DNA from: an uncultured Alphaproteobacteria bacterium
Lineage (GTDB): Bacteria; Pseudomonadota; Alphaproteobacteria; HIMB59; GCA-002718135
Reading direction: 5' to 3'
NCBI GenBank assembly: GCA_902530685.1
Contig: CACAAZ010000011.1
Location: 1-43,080 of the forward strand
DNA: 43,080 bases
A model generated the notes under the pieces. It was not told the origin of the DNA, made no database searches, and saw nothing but the letters and a program-made list of their open reading frames with translations. This document shows, one piece after another, positions 1-9,539 of the stretch. The position numbers and the translations under genes are program-made. Every line of letters begins with the position of its first letter. The stretch's first letter is position 1.

Positions 1-1
1 A

Positions 2-1021
2 GATCATACTATTTCTTACTCAAAAAAAAGTTATAATAATCAGTTAGGTGTATTAGTATCTTTACTAAATTTAAACTTAAAGTCGAACTTTGCAATTTTT
101 GAGATTGGAACAAATAATTTTGGTGAGATAAAATTTCTTAGTAAATTAGTTAGACCATCAGAGGTATTTATTACAAATATACAATCTACGCATCTTGAAA
201 ATTTTCAAACTAAAAATAATATTGCTAGAGAAAAAGCTGATATATTTATTTCAAAACATAATAACAATAGACAAAACCTATATTTAAATGTTTCATCTAA
301 ATCTGAAAATATTTTAATTACAAAGGCAAAAAAAGAAAAAAATCTAAAAATAGTTCGTATTGATAATTCTTCAAAAACATATTTTATTAAAAAGATATCT
401 CCTTTTAAAAAACTTCATAAAGTGACTTTATCAATTAATAAAAAACAAATTAATATTATTACTGATGAAGTAGTTATGCATAGATTAAATAACTTATTAT
501 TTTGTCTTGCGTTTTATAATGAAAATTCTCTAAACATTAAATCAGTTGTAAATCGTTTAAAGTTTTTAAAACCAGTTGAAGGTAGGGGATTAGTTCATAA
601 AATTTCTTTAAATAAGAAAAAAATACATATTATTGATGAATCTTATAATGCTAACCCAGATACAATGTTGCAAAGTATACAAAACTTAAAAAATATAAAA
701 ATAGAGAATAATAAAAAAATAATAATACTTGGAACAATGAATGAATTAGGAAATAACTCTTATAAAATTCATTATCAATTATTAAAACAATTAGATGACA
801 CTATTTTTAAATTTGTAATTTTATGTGGCGAATTCTTTGAATTATCTATAAAAAAATTTTTTAATCCAAATAATGAATTTATCTATTTTAAAAATACGAA
901 TAAAATAATGCAATTTTTAGAAGAGAAAGTGCATAATAATGACATTATTTTAATTAAATGTTCTAATTCAACAAAAATAAACAAGTTTGCAAAAATACTA
1001 TTAAAGCAGGTATCGATTTGA
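2..1021 (+). CDS. murF: UDP-N-acetylmuramoyl-tripeptide--D-Ala-D-Ala ligase (MurF), 5' end missing
   Basis: MurF is the last cytoplasmic Mur ligase; it adds D-Ala-D-Ala to UDP-MurNAc-tripeptide using ATP. The reading frame is open from base 2, so the start lies left of the window, and 339 residues are visible. Family signs are SYNNQLGV followed by FEIGTNNFGEI in the central ATPase domain, and DESYNANPDTM in the C-terminal domain, which matches the Mur ligase DSYNANP signature. The N-terminal domain and the P-loop are cut off by the window edge. An internal GTG at 422 could be misread as a start, but the conserved central-domain residues lie upstream of it in the same frame. The stop overlaps the mraY start (TTGA), so the two are co-transcribed within the dcw cluster. 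Confidence 0.93.
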   Translation, partial: DHTISYSKKSYNNQLGVLVSLLNLNLKSNFAIFEIGTNNFGEIKFLSKLVRPSEVFITNIQSTHLENFQTKNNIAREKADIFISKHNNNRQNLYLNVSSKSENILITKAKKEKNLKIVRIDNSSKTYFIKKISPFKKLHKVTLSINKKQINIITDEVVMHRLNNLLFCLAFYNENSLNIKSVVNRLKFLKPVEGRGLVHKISLNKKKIHIIDESYNANPDTMLQSIQNLKNIKIENNKKIIILGTMNELGNNSYKIHYQLLKQLDDTIFKFVILCGEFFELSIKKFFNPNNEFIYFKNTNKIMQFLEEKVHNNDIILIKCSNSTKINKFAKILLKQVSI

Positions 1022-2106
1022 TTAAATATTTGGCCTTTGAATACCAATCTTTATTTAGTTTTCTAAATATTTTTAGTTATATAACATTTAGGGCTGGCGC
1101 CTCTATTCTTACTGGATTATTTTTTTCTCTCATATTTGGAAATTATATTATTAACAAATTATCAAATGTTCAGCCATCTGGTCAGCCAATAAGAGATGAC
1201 GGTCCAGAGTCACATCTAATTGCAAAAAAAGGTACTCCTACAATGGGGGGCTTATTGATTATTCTAAGTGTTTTTGTCTCAACAATTATTTGGGCTGATT
1301 TACAAAATATTTTTATATGGATTTTACTTTTAACTATTTTAATTTTTGGATCTATTGGTTTTGTAGATGATTACAAAAAAATTAAATCAAATACAAGTGA
1401 GGGTATTTCGTCAAAAATAAGAATTATATTTCAAATAATTTTTTCATTTTTCATTACATATTTAATTCTAATTAATTTAGATCCAAGTATAAGCAAGTCT
1501 ATGACATTTCCTTTCTTTAAAAATTTAATTATAGATTTTGGAATACTTTATTTTCTAATTTCCATATTTATAATTATTGGATCGGCTAATGCAGTAAACC
1601 TAACTGATGGACTTGATGGTTTAGCAATTGTGCCTGTAATGATAGTTGCTATGTCTTTTGCTTTTATAGCTTATATTTCAGGTAATATAGTATTTTCTAA
1701 ATATTTACTTATCCAATATATTCCTGGAACTGGTGAATTAGCAGTTTTTTGTGGTTCTTTAATTGGAGCTGCTTTAGGTTTTCTATGGTTTAATGCACCC
1801 CCCGCAAAAGTTTTTATGGGTGATACTGGATCTTTAGCATTAGGTGGCTCTTTAGGCTCAATAGCAATAATATGCAAACATGAAATTCTTCTTTCAATAA
1901 TCGGAGGTTTATTTGTTCTAGAAACCTTGTCTGTAGTAATCCAAGTATTCATTTTTAAAATGACAGGAAAAAGAGTTTTTTTAATGGCTCCACTACATCA
2001 TCATTTTGAAAAAAAGGGATGGCCTGAGTCAACAATAGTTATACGTTTTTGGATAATTACTATTGTATTAGCTTTGATAGGTCTTGCAACTTTAAGAATT
2101 AGATAA
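1018..2106 (+). CDS. mraY: Phospho-N-acetylmuramoyl-pentapeptide transferase (MraY)
   Basis: MraY makes lipid I by moving phospho-MurNAc-pentapeptide from UDP onto undecaprenyl phosphate in the inner membrane. The 362-residue polytopic protein has the usual family length. The Asp-rich motif FVDDYKK lies near residue 117, NLTDGLDGLA near 195, a FMGDTGS loop with the third conserved Asp near 267, and the APLHHHFE histidine motif near 325. The start is TTG at 1018, overlapping the murF stop as TTGA; the preceding gene dictates this start and there is no better ATG. It sits between murF and murD, the standard dcw order. Confidence 0.96.
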   Translation: MIKYLAFEYQSLFSFLNIFSYITFRAGASILTGLFFSLIFGNYIINKLSNVQPSGQPIRDDGPESHLIAKKGTPTMGGLLIILSVFVSTIIWADLQNIFIWILLLTILIFGSIGFVDDYKKIKSNTSEGISSKIRIIFQIIFSFFITYLILINLDPSISKSMTFPFFKNLIIDFGILYFLISIFIIIGSANAVNLTDGLDGLAIVPVMIVAMSFAFIAYISGNIVFSKYLLIQYIPGTGELAVFCGSLIGAALGFLWFNAPPAKVFMGDTGSLALGGSLGSIAIICKHEILLSIIGGLFVLETLSVVIQVFIFKMTGKRVFLMAPLHHHFEKKGWPESTIVIRFWIITIVLALIGLATLRIR

Positions 2107-3422
2107 TGTATTTAATTTATGGAATTCAAAAATCAGGACTTTCTATAGTAAATTATTTTGAAAATAAAAAAATAAAATTTAAGATGTGGGATGATAATCC
2201 AATAGTAAGAAAAGCTATAAAAAAAAAATATAATAAAGATTATTTTTTTAATAATAAAAAAGATAATTTAAATGACTTTGAAAAAATTTTCGTTAGCCCA
2301 GGAATATCTTTAAGACAAAAGAAATTTAAAATAAAAAATATATCTAAAAAAGTAAATAGAGATTTAAATCTATATATTTCAAATTTAACAAATCAAAAGA
2401 TTGTAGCTATTACTGGTACAAATGGGAAATCAACAACAACCAAATTAATAGGAGACATTTTAAAAAAAAATAATATTAAAACATTTGTTGGGGGTAATAT
2501 TGGAGAATCATTATGCAATGCTTTTCTTCTTAAACAAAAATATAAAGTTCATGTTATCGAATTAAGTTCCTTTCAATTAGAAACAGTTAAATCACTAGAT
2601 AGTAGAATATCAGTAATAACAAATTTATCTGGTGACCATTTAGATAGATACAACAGTATTAGTGATTATATTAATCAGAAAAAAAATATTATTTCAAAAA
2701 ATGGAATTAATTTATTATCTATAGATGATATTTATTCAAGAAAGATTTTTAATCAAAAAAAAATTAAAAATAAAATTAGTTTTTCTTTGGTCGATAAATC
2801 AGCTGATTGTTTCGCTAATAATGATTATATTTTAGATAATTACTTCAAAAAAAGCAGAAAATTTTTTATAAAAAAAATCTCAAAAGACTTAGAAGGTCAT
2901 TTTAATATCCAAAATATTTTAATAGCATACATGTGTAGCAAAATATTTAAAATTCCAGAAAGTAATTTTCTTAAAGTTGTTAAAACATTTAAGGGTCTGC
3001 CATTTAGATCATCTACAATTTTTACAAATAATAAATTAAAAATAGTAAATAATAGTAAATCTACTAATTTAAATTCAACAATAAATTCAGTTGTAAATTA
3101 CAATAATATTTACTTAATTTTGGGAGGCATAGCTAAAGAAAAAAATTTTGAAATTCTTCTAAAGTATAAAAATAAAATTAGCTGTGTATATACCTATGGA
3201 AAATCAGGATCTTTTATTGAAAAAAAATTAAAGAAAGAATTAGTTGTAAAAAGATCGACAAACTTAAAATCAGTTGTCAAAAAAACCTTCAAGGATATTA
3301 AAAAAAATATAAATCAATCAACTATATTGTTCGCTCCTGCATGTAGCTCTTATGATCAATACAAAAATTTTGAAGAAAGAGGCATACATTTTAATAAATT
3401 AATTAAAAATTATATAAATTAA
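2106..3422 (+). CDS. murD: UDP-N-acetylmuramoyl-L-alanine--D-glutamate ligase (MurD)
   Basis: MurD adds D-Glu to UDP-MurNAc-L-Ala in the cytoplasm. The 438-residue product has an N-terminal Rossmann-like UDP-binding region beginning YGIQKSGLS, then the ATP P-loop AITGTNGKSTTT near residues 103-114, a central NLSGDHLDRY motif, and a C-terminal FAPACSSYDQYKNFEERG, which is the diagnostic MurD tail. It is Lys/Asn/Ile-rich, as expected at this base composition. The start ATG shares its A with the mraY stop (TAATG), so translational coupling is likely. It contains several runs of eight or more A without any loss of frame, which matters when judging the ilv frameshifts further along. Confidence 0.95.
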   Translation: MYLIYGIQKSGLSIVNYFENKKIKFKMWDDNPIVRKAIKKKYNKDYFFNNKKDNLNDFEKIFVSPGISLRQKKFKIKNISKKVNRDLNLYISNLTNQKIVAITGTNGKSTTTKLIGDILKKNNIKTFVGGNIGESLCNAFLLKQKYKVHVIELSSFQLETVKSLDSRISVITNLSGDHLDRYNSISDYINQKKNIISKNGINLLSIDDIYSRKIFNQKKIKNKISFSLVDKSADCFANNDYILDNYFKKSRKFFIKKISKDLEGHFNIQNILIAYMCSKIFKIPESNFLKVVKTFKGLPFRSSTIFTNNKLKIVNNSKSTNLNSTINSVVNYNNIYLILGGIAKEKNFEILLKYKNKISCVYTYGKSGSFIEKKLKKELVVKRSTNLKSVVKKTFKDIKKNINQSTILFAPACSSYDQYKNFEERGIHFNKLIKNYIN

Positions 3423-3424
3423 AT

Positions 3425-4486
3425 ATGGAATATTTAAAGAATTGGTGGAGCTCAATTGATAGAATTAACATAATACTAATATTATCATTGGGTTTTACGG
3501 GATTAATACTTTCATTTTCCATAGATGAAAATTTATCTATAAATAGACACTCTATTTTTTTTCTTTTTTCAATTTTCTTACTTATTGCGTTATCAGACTT
3601 AGATAACAAAAATATAAGAAGAATTTCATTATTTTTATTTGTTATTTTATTAATAATAATACTGCTAATACTTTTTTTAGATTACGAAGTTAAAGGCGCT
3701 AAGAGATGGTTCCAAATATTTAACATAACACTACAACCTTCGGAGATAATTAAGCCTATTTTTGTGATATTGACTGCATGGTGTATAAGTAAATCTATAG
3801 AAGATAGAAAATTTTATTTACCTTTACTGTTTGTTTTTTTCTTCTTGCTTTTATCTTTAATACTTATGCAACCTGATTTGGGAATGACAGTTTTACTGTC
3901 AGCAACTTTTTTTTGCCAGTTATTTGTTGCTGGTTTATCAATTTTTTTAGTTATTGTTGCTTTTTTATTTATATTAGGAATTTCAATTTTTTCTTATTTT
4001 ATATTTGATCATGTTCAATCAAGAATTAATTCATTTCTTGGCGGATTAGGCGGGACTGATACATACCAAATAGATTTAAGTATTCAAGCTTTCAAAAATG
4101 GTGGACTACTTGGAAAGGGTCCAGGGCAAGGTATTTTAAAAGAAAAAATTCCTGATGCTAACACAGATTTTATTTTTGCTGTTGCTGGAGAAGAATTAGG
4201 ATTTATCTTTTGTTTAATCATTATTTTTATAATTCTATCTATTATAATAAGAAGCTTATTAAAAGTTCTACAACTTGAAGATCCATATAAAATTATAGCA
4301 ATTAGTGGATTAATTTGCTCATTTGGATTACAATGCTTAATTAATATCTTTAGCTCGCTAGGTCTTATACCAACAAAAGGTATGACACTGCCATTTGTAA
4401 GTTATGGAGGCTCTTCCATGATATCAATAGCAATTTTATTTGGTTTTTTATTATCTCTTACTAACAAAAAAAATGAAGAATTATGA
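3425..4486 (+). CDS. ftsW: Septal SEDS glycosyltransferase FtsW
   Basis: FtsW is the SEDS-family peptidoglycan polymerase of the divisome and acts in the inner membrane with PBP3. The 353-residue protein has about ten membrane segments. Family motifs are GAKRWFQIF followed by QPSEIIKP near residues 90-108, MQPDLGMT near 147, a DANTDFIFAVAGEELG loop near 235 holding the conserved SEDS Asp, and a C-terminal TKGMTLPFVSYGGSS. The position between murD and murG identifies it as FtsW and not RodA; the RodA paralogue is at 35896-36993 beside the PBP2 gene. The start is 2 bases after the murD stop, and the end overlaps murG by 4 bases (ATGA). Confidence 0.94.
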   Translation: MEYLKNWWSSIDRINIILILSLGFTGLILSFSIDENLSINRHSIFFLFSIFLLIALSDLDNKNIRRISLFLFVILLIIILLILFLDYEVKGAKRWFQIFNITLQPSEIIKPIFVILTAWCISKSIEDRKFYLPLLFVFFFLLLSLILMQPDLGMTVLLSATFFCQLFVAGLSIFLVIVAFLFILGISIFSYFIFDHVQSRINSFLGGLGGTDTYQIDLSIQAFKNGGLLGKGPGQGILKEKIPDANTDFIFAVAGEELGFIFCLIIIFIILSIIIRSLLKVLQLEDPYKIIAISGLICSFGLQCLINIFSSLGLIPTKGMTLPFVSYGGSSMISIAILFGFLLSLTNKKNEEL

Positions 4487-5568
4487 AAAAAAATTTTTTA
4501 CTAATTACGGGAGGAACAGGTGGGCATGTTATACCAGCAAAAAATTTTGCTAATTATTTATCTATTAAAAATATAAATTGCACAATTATAACTGACAAAA
4601 GAGGCTATAAATACTTTGATAATTATAATGGAAAAATTCATATAATTAGTTCATCAAATTTAAATGGGAACATAATATTTAAAATCTTTGGTATATTTCA
4701 AATTTTATTAGGATTAATTCAATCATTTATAATTATATTTTTATTAAAACCATCCCACTCTATTTCTTTTGGTAGTTATGCCTCATTTTCTCCAATGTTA
4801 TCATGTATCTTATGTAAACCATTCTATAAAGTTAAGCTTTATATACATGAGCAAAATTCAATAATAGGTAGAACGAATAAATTTTTTCTGAATTTTATAA
4901 ATAAATTATTTTTAAATTTCGATATGAAATCTAAAATAAATTCAAAGTTTAAAGATAAAATATTTTTAGTAGGCTCCCCGGAAAATAATTTTAAAAAAAA
5001 TATTAACATAAGCAATAAAAATTTTGAGAGTAATTTTACAATTTTCATTTCTGGTGGAAGCCAAGGATCAGAATTTGTATCAAACTTTGCAACAAAACTA
5101 ATTAAAATTATTGATAATGAAAAAATTATAAAAGCTAAATTTATATTTCAGTGTTCTAAACATTTGATAAAAAAACAAGAAGAAAAATTAAGACATATTA
5201 AATCACCAATCATTTTAAAAGATTTTTTTATAAATGTAGATGAAATATTAGCTAATACTAATTTAGCAATATGTAGAGCTGGAGCAGGCACAATTGTTGA
5301 TTTAATTAACTTTAAACTTCCTTCGATATTAATTCCATTACCTTCTTCAAAAGATAATCATCAATTTTTTAATGCTAAAATATTAGCTAAACATGACTTA
5401 GCCATTATTATTGATCAAAATAATGATGATTTAGACAAAGCAAAAAGACACATTTATGAAATATATAGTAAGCCAAAAAAATTAGAATCAATGATTGAAA
5501 AATTTGATATGATTAAAGTTAAAAACTCTAACACTTTAATTTATAAATTAATACTAAATGAAAATTAA
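4483..5568 (+). CDS. murG: UDP-GlcNAc:lipid I N-acetylglucosaminyltransferase (MurG)
   Basis: MurG turns lipid I into lipid II at the inner face of the membrane. The 361-residue GT-B enzyme has the N-terminal glycine loop ITGGTGGHVIPA at residues 8-19, a second glycine motif FISGGSQGSEF near 188-198, and the UDP-GlcNAc-binding stretch CRAGAGTIVDL with LPSILIPLP near 262-285. The usual long insertion-free linker and a hydrophobic membrane-contact patch (residues 60-90) are present. It overlaps ftsW by ATGA and murC by 11 bases, both typical of this tightly coupled operon. Confidence 0.94.
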   Translation: MKKNFLLITGGTGGHVIPAKNFANYLSIKNINCTIITDKRGYKYFDNYNGKIHIISSSNLNGNIIFKIFGIFQILLGLIQSFIIIFLLKPSHSISFGSYASFSPMLSCILCKPFYKVKLYIHEQNSIIGRTNKFFLNFINKLFLNFDMKSKINSKFKDKIFLVGSPENNFKKNINISNKNFESNFTIFISGGSQGSEFVSNFATKLIKIIDNEKIIKAKFIFQCSKHLIKKQEEKLRHIKSPIILKDFFINVDEILANTNLAICRAGAGTIVDLINFKLPSILIPLPSSKDNHQFFNAKILAKHDLAIIIDQNNDDLDKAKRHIYEIYSKPKKLESMIEKFDMIKVKNSNTLIYKLILNEN

Positions 5569-6928
5569 CAGTAAAATTCATTTTATAGGTATTTCAGGAA
5601 TAGGAATGTCTGGTATAGCAGAATTAATGTTAGATAAAGGATATTCGATTCAGGGTAGTGATATCACAGAGAACGACAACACAAAAAGATTAAAGAAAAA
5701 AGGTATAAAATTTTTTTTAGGACATAATAAAAAAAATATAAGATATGCTCATGCTGTAGTTTATTCATCAGCTATAAAAAAAAATAATCCTGAAATAAGA
5801 GAGGCATATATTAAAAAAATCCCTGTTCTTTCTCGAGCTGATATGCTTTCAGAATTAATGAAAAATAAAAAATCTATTGCAATAGCTGGATCTCACGGGA
5901 AAACTACAACTACTAGTTTGGTAGGAAACATTTTTAATGAAGCAGGTTTAGACCCTACTATTGTAAATGGTGGTATTATAAATTCTTTTTCAAATAATAA
6001 TCGCTATGGAAAAGGGGAGTGGATGATCGTTGAAGCAGATGAAAGTGATGGCACTTTTTTAAAACTCCCACATCAAATATCAATTATTACTAATTTAGAT
6101 ATTGAACACATGGATTTTTATAAATCAAAGAAAAATTTAATTAATGCATTTGAAAAATTTATAAATCTGCTTCCATTTTATGGAACCACAATAATGTGTT
6201 ATGATGATAAGAATCTTAAATTACTAATTAACAAAATAAAGACTAGAAATATTTTAACTTATTCAATAAAAAATAATAAAGCAGATGTATTAATTTTTGA
6301 TATTATACAAAACAAACTAAGAACTTCTTTTAAATTAAAAATAAACAATAAAATTATTCATTCTTCTAATTATAAATTTAATATAAATGCAATAGGCAAT
6401 CACAATATTTTAAATGCAACTGCAAGTATTATTGCAGCTAAACTAATTGGAATAAAAAATAAAGATATTAATAACGCATTGACTAATTATGTAGGTGTAA
6501 AAAGAAGATTCTCATTTATTGGAAAAAAAAATAAATCCTTTGTGTATGATGATTATGCACATCATCCGACAGAAATTGCAGCTACATTAAGTGCAGCTAA
6601 AAGTCTAAAAAATAAAGTAATAGTTGTTTTTCAACCTCACAGATACACTAGAACAAAAATACTAATTAGGGAATTTATAAAAGTTTTATCTAAAGTTGAT
6701 TATTTATTTTTATTAGAAACCTATTCAGCTGGAGAAAAGATTATCAAGGGTGCAACCTCAAAAGATATATATTCTAAAATACTAAAAATAAATAAAAATA
6801 CTACACATTTAAAGAATATAGATGATTTAAATAAATTAATGAAACCTCATACAATGAATCAAAATACAATTGTTTTTATGGGCGCGGGCTCAATATCAAG
6901 TATTGCAAAAAAATATTTGAATAACTAA
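5558..6928 (+). CDS. murC: UDP-N-acetylmuramate--L-alanine ligase (MurC)
   Basis: MurC starts the peptide stem by adding L-Ala to UDP-MurNAc. The 456-residue protein opens with the Rossmann motif HFIGISGIGMSGIAELM. The P-loop AGSHGKTTTT is near residues 109-118, VEADESDGTF near 156, and the C-terminal YDDYAHHPTEI near 332, a MurC-specific signature. The proposed ATG lies inside the end of murG (11-base overlap) and places the glycine motif 8 residues in, as in the family. The gene ends on the A of the murB start (TAATG). Confidence 0.95.
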   Translation: MKINSKIHFIGISGIGMSGIAELMLDKGYSIQGSDITENDNTKRLKKKGIKFFLGHNKKNIRYAHAVVYSSAIKKNNPEIREAYIKKIPVLSRADMLSELMKNKKSIAIAGSHGKTTTTSLVGNIFNEAGLDPTIVNGGIINSFSNNNRYGKGEWMIVEADESDGTFLKLPHQISIITNLDIEHMDFYKSKKNLINAFEKFINLLPFYGTTIMCYDDKNLKLLINKIKTRNILTYSIKNNKADVLIFDIIQNKLRTSFKLKINNKIIHSSNYKFNINAIGNHNILNATASIIAAKLIGIKNKDINNALTNYVGVKRRFSFIGKKNKSFVYDDYAHHPTEIAATLSAAKSLKNKVIVVFQPHRYTRTKILIREFIKVLSKVDYLFLLETYSAGEKIIKGATSKDIYSKILKINKNTTHLKNIDDLNKLMKPHTMNQNTIVFMGAGSISSIAKKYLNN

Positions 6929-7821
6929 TGTCAAAAAAAATTATAAAATTAGCAAATAAACTTAAAAGTAAAATTTACTCAGATTATAATGCTGGTAAAC
7001 ATACCTGGTTCAGAACAGGAGGTAATGCGAAAATATTTGCCATAGTTGAAAATAATTTAGAGTTAGAAATTATACTAAATGAAATAAATAATGAAAATTT
7101 TTACATAATTGGTTCAGGTTCAAATCTTTTAATTAGAGATAATGGTTATAATGGAACTCTTATAAAATTAGGCAAAGGTTTTAATACTATTAATATTAAT
7201 GATAACAAACTTGAAGTTGGCGCTAGTATTTTAGATATTAATTTGTCAAATTATGCATTGAGACAAAATATAGAGGGTTTTGAATTTTATAGCGGTATTC
7301 CAGGTTCAATAGGTGGAGCAGTAAAAATGAATGCTGGTTGTTATGGTTCAGAAACTGTAGATGTTTTGAATAGTATAGAAATTTGTGACAATTTTGGTCA
7401 AAGAAAAACAATTACAAAAGATAAACTAAATCTAAAATACAGATCTTCAAAAATAAATAATACAGATATAATTACAAAAGCTATATTTAATTTTAATTAT
7501 GGAGATCAAAATTTAATAAACGACAAGATTAATGAAATAAAGAATAAACGTTTAGAATCTCAGCCAATTAAAAATAAGACTTCAGGTAGTACTTTCAAAA
7601 ATCCTAAAAATCTTCATGCAGCAAAATTAATTGAGGAAGCAGGATGTAAAGGTGCTAATTATGGAGATGCATATGTGAGTGATAAACATGCAAATTTTTT
7701 AATAAATAGAGGAAATGCTTCAGCAACAGATATAGAAAACCTAGGTAAAAGTATTGTTGAAAAAGTATATGCCAAATTCAATTTAAAATTGGAATGGGAG
7801 GTAAAAATAATAGGTGATTAA
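6928..7821 (+). CDS. murB: UDP-N-acetylenolpyruvoylglucosamine reductase (MurB)
   Basis: MurB is the FAD enzyme that reduces UDP-GlcNAc-enolpyruvate to UDP-MurNAc with NADPH. The 297 residues fit the short type II (alphaproteobacterial) form. Visible motifs are TWFRTGGNA near residue 25, GSGSNLLIRD near 62, the FAD-binding GIPGSIGGAVKMNAGCYG near 124-141, and SGSTFKNP near 220 with the proton-donating Ser. A C-terminal Glu occurs in EWEVKIIG. It overlaps the ddl start by 8 bases. MurB is also in the dcw cluster between murC and ddl in other alphaproteobacteria. Confidence 0.95.
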   Translation: MSKKIIKLANKLKSKIYSDYNAGKHTWFRTGGNAKIFAIVENNLELEIILNEINNENFYIIGSGSNLLIRDNGYNGTLIKLGKGFNTININDNKLEVGASILDINLSNYALRQNIEGFEFYSGIPGSIGGAVKMNAGCYGSETVDVLNSIEICDNFGQRKTITKDKLNLKYRSSKINNTDIITKAIFNFNYGDQNLINDKINEIKNKRLESQPIKNKTSGSTFKNPKNLHAAKLIEEAGCKGANYGDAYVSDKHANFLINRGNASATDIENLGKSIVEKVYAKFNLKLEWEVKIIGD

Positions 7822-8764
7822 TAAAAAAATTCTAATTTTAGAGGGTGGTAATAATGAAGAGCATGATGTATCTTTAGTAACCTCCACAGAAATTCAAAAA
7901 ATTCTTAAACAAAATAAATTGAAGTTTAAGACATTAAGAGTTAATCCTAAAAACTTTCATAAAAAAATAATTAATTATAAAAATTTTGTTTGTATTAATG
8001 CTTTACATGGACCTTTTGGTGAAGATGGGCAAGCTCAAAAAATTTTAAAAAAAAATAAAATTCCTTTTTCTCATTCAAATATAAAATCATCTAATCTATG
8101 TTTTAATAAAACTTCATCAAAAAAAGAAATTATTAAAAATAGATTAATGTCTCCAAAATATTATCTTTTAAATATAAATGATTTAAATGAGAAGAAATTA
8201 ATTACTATCAAAACTAATTTAAAAAAATTCGTTATTAAACCTAATAGAAGTGGTTCAAGTTTTGGTATAAAAATAATTAAAAATCAAAAAGAATTTAATA
8301 TTTTAATGTCTAATTTAGAAGAATTTAAAAGGAAACTTAATAATCACAAAGAAATTTTAATAGAAGAGTATATATCTGGAAAGGAGCTTACAGTTTCAAC
8401 TATTAAATTGGATAATAAAATTCACGCACTTGCTGTTACAGAGATAAAATCTAAAAATAATTTCTTTGATTATAAAGCAAAATATTCAAAAGGTTACGCT
8501 AAACATATTTTGCCAGCTAAGTTAAATAAAATAAATTATGCTAAATGTCTAAAATTTGCTACTAAAGCTCATAAACTCTTAGGTTGTAATTCACTTGCAA
8601 GAACTGACTTTATTTTTGATACAAAAAGAAACAAAATTTTCTTTTTGGAAACAAACACACAACCTGGACTTACTCCTATATCTCTATTACCTGAACAAGC
8701 TAATTATAAAGGTTTACCTTTTTCAGAAATCATTTTTATTTTGATCAAAAATTTGAATTATTAG
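7814..8764 (+). CDS. ddl: D-alanine--D-alanine ligase
   Basis: Ddl is an ATP-grasp enzyme that joins two D-Ala to make the dipeptide used by MurF. The 316-residue product shows the N-terminal LEGGNNEEHDVS motif, NALHGPFGEDG near residue 63, the ATP-binding KPNRSGSSFGI near 140, and metal and substrate residues in LARTDF and LETNTQPGLTP near the C-terminus. The start is GTG at 7814, overlapping the murB stop; no ATG lies nearby in frame before the conserved N-terminal motif. Lys and Asn are unusually abundant even for this window, but no catalytic motif is lost. Confidence 0.93.
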   Translation: MINKKILILEGGNNEEHDVSLVTSTEIQKILKQNKLKFKTLRVNPKNFHKKIINYKNFVCINALHGPFGEDGQAQKILKKNKIPFSHSNIKSSNLCFNKTSSKKEIIKNRLMSPKYYLLNINDLNEKKLITIKTNLKKFVIKPNRSGSSFGIKIIKNQKEFNILMSNLEEFKRKLNNHKEILIEEYISGKELTVSTIKLDNKIHALAVTEIKSKNNFFDYKAKYSKGYAKHILPAKLNKINYAKCLKFATKAHKLLGCNSLARTDFIFDTKRNKIFFLETNTQPGLTPISLLPEQANYKGLPFSEIIFILIKNLNY

Positions 8765-8765
8765 T

Positions 8766-9539
8766 ATGAACAATATTAATAGAAGAAGATATGTTTTAAG
8801 TTTTAGATCATTCATTTATTTTGGTATTTTCTTATTTTTAATTATTTTCTCTTTTTTGTTATATTTTAACAAAAATAATTTAATTGAGATTTCAAAAAAA
8901 ATAATTCAGAGTTTTTCAGAAAACTTCCAATATCAATTTACAAAATTTGATATTTCAGGCTTGGAGAAAATTGAATTGAAATTTGTAGAGGATAAACTGC
9001 AAAATTATATAGAGTCTTCAATTTTTTTATTACCATTGGATCAAATTAATGACTCAATAAAAGAAAATAATTGGGTCAAAGAAATAAATTTAAATACAAA
9101 TTATAAAGACACTCTATTTATTAGGATTGAAGAATATAAACCAATAGGAATTTATTTTTTTAATGAGAAATACTTTGTTTTTGACAAAAATGGAAAAATT
9201 ATAGATCAAATTTACATTACAAATTTCACTAATCAGTCATTATTAATCTTTAAGGGCAATTCTTCAAACTTAGAAGCGTATTCACTAATTAATATTTTAA
9301 AAAATAATAATTTTGAAAAAAAATATCAAATAGAGAGTTTGGAATATATTAATAAAAGAAGATGGGATATAAATTTATATAGCGATGTGAAATTAATGCT
9401 TTCTGAGGAAGATCCTAATAAATCTATTCAGAATTTTATTATGATACAAAATAAACTTAGCGAAATGGATATTAATAATATAAAAACATATGACTTAAGA
9501 AATTTAAAAAAAACAATCTTAATTAATTTAAATGATTAA
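8766..9539 (+). CDS. ftsQ: Cell division protein FtsQ
   Basis: FtsQ is a bitopic divisome scaffold that recruits FtsB and FtsL. The 257 residues show a short basic cytoplasmic tail (NNINRRRYVLS), one membrane segment at about residues 14-35, and then a periplasmic POTRA domain beginning near FTKFDISGLEKIE. The WVKEINLNTNYKDTLFIRIEEYKPIGIY stretch corresponds to the conserved end of POTRA and the start of the beta domain. Sequence conservation in FtsQ is low, so position between ddl and ftsA carries much of the weight. It starts one base after the ddl stop and overlaps ftsA by 8 bases. Confidence 0.9.
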   Translation: MNNINRRRYVLSFRSFIYFGIFLFLIIFSFLLYFNKNNLIEISKKIIQSFSENFQYQFTKFDISGLEKIELKFVEDKLQNYIESSIFLLPLDQINDSIKENNWVKEINLNTNYKDTLFIRIEEYKPIGIYFFNEKYFVFDKNGKIIDQIYITNFTNQSLLIFKGNSSNLEAYSLINILKNNNFEKKYQIESLEYINKRRWDINLYSDVKLMLSEEDPNKSIQNFIMIQNKLSEMDINNIKTYDLRNLKKTILINLND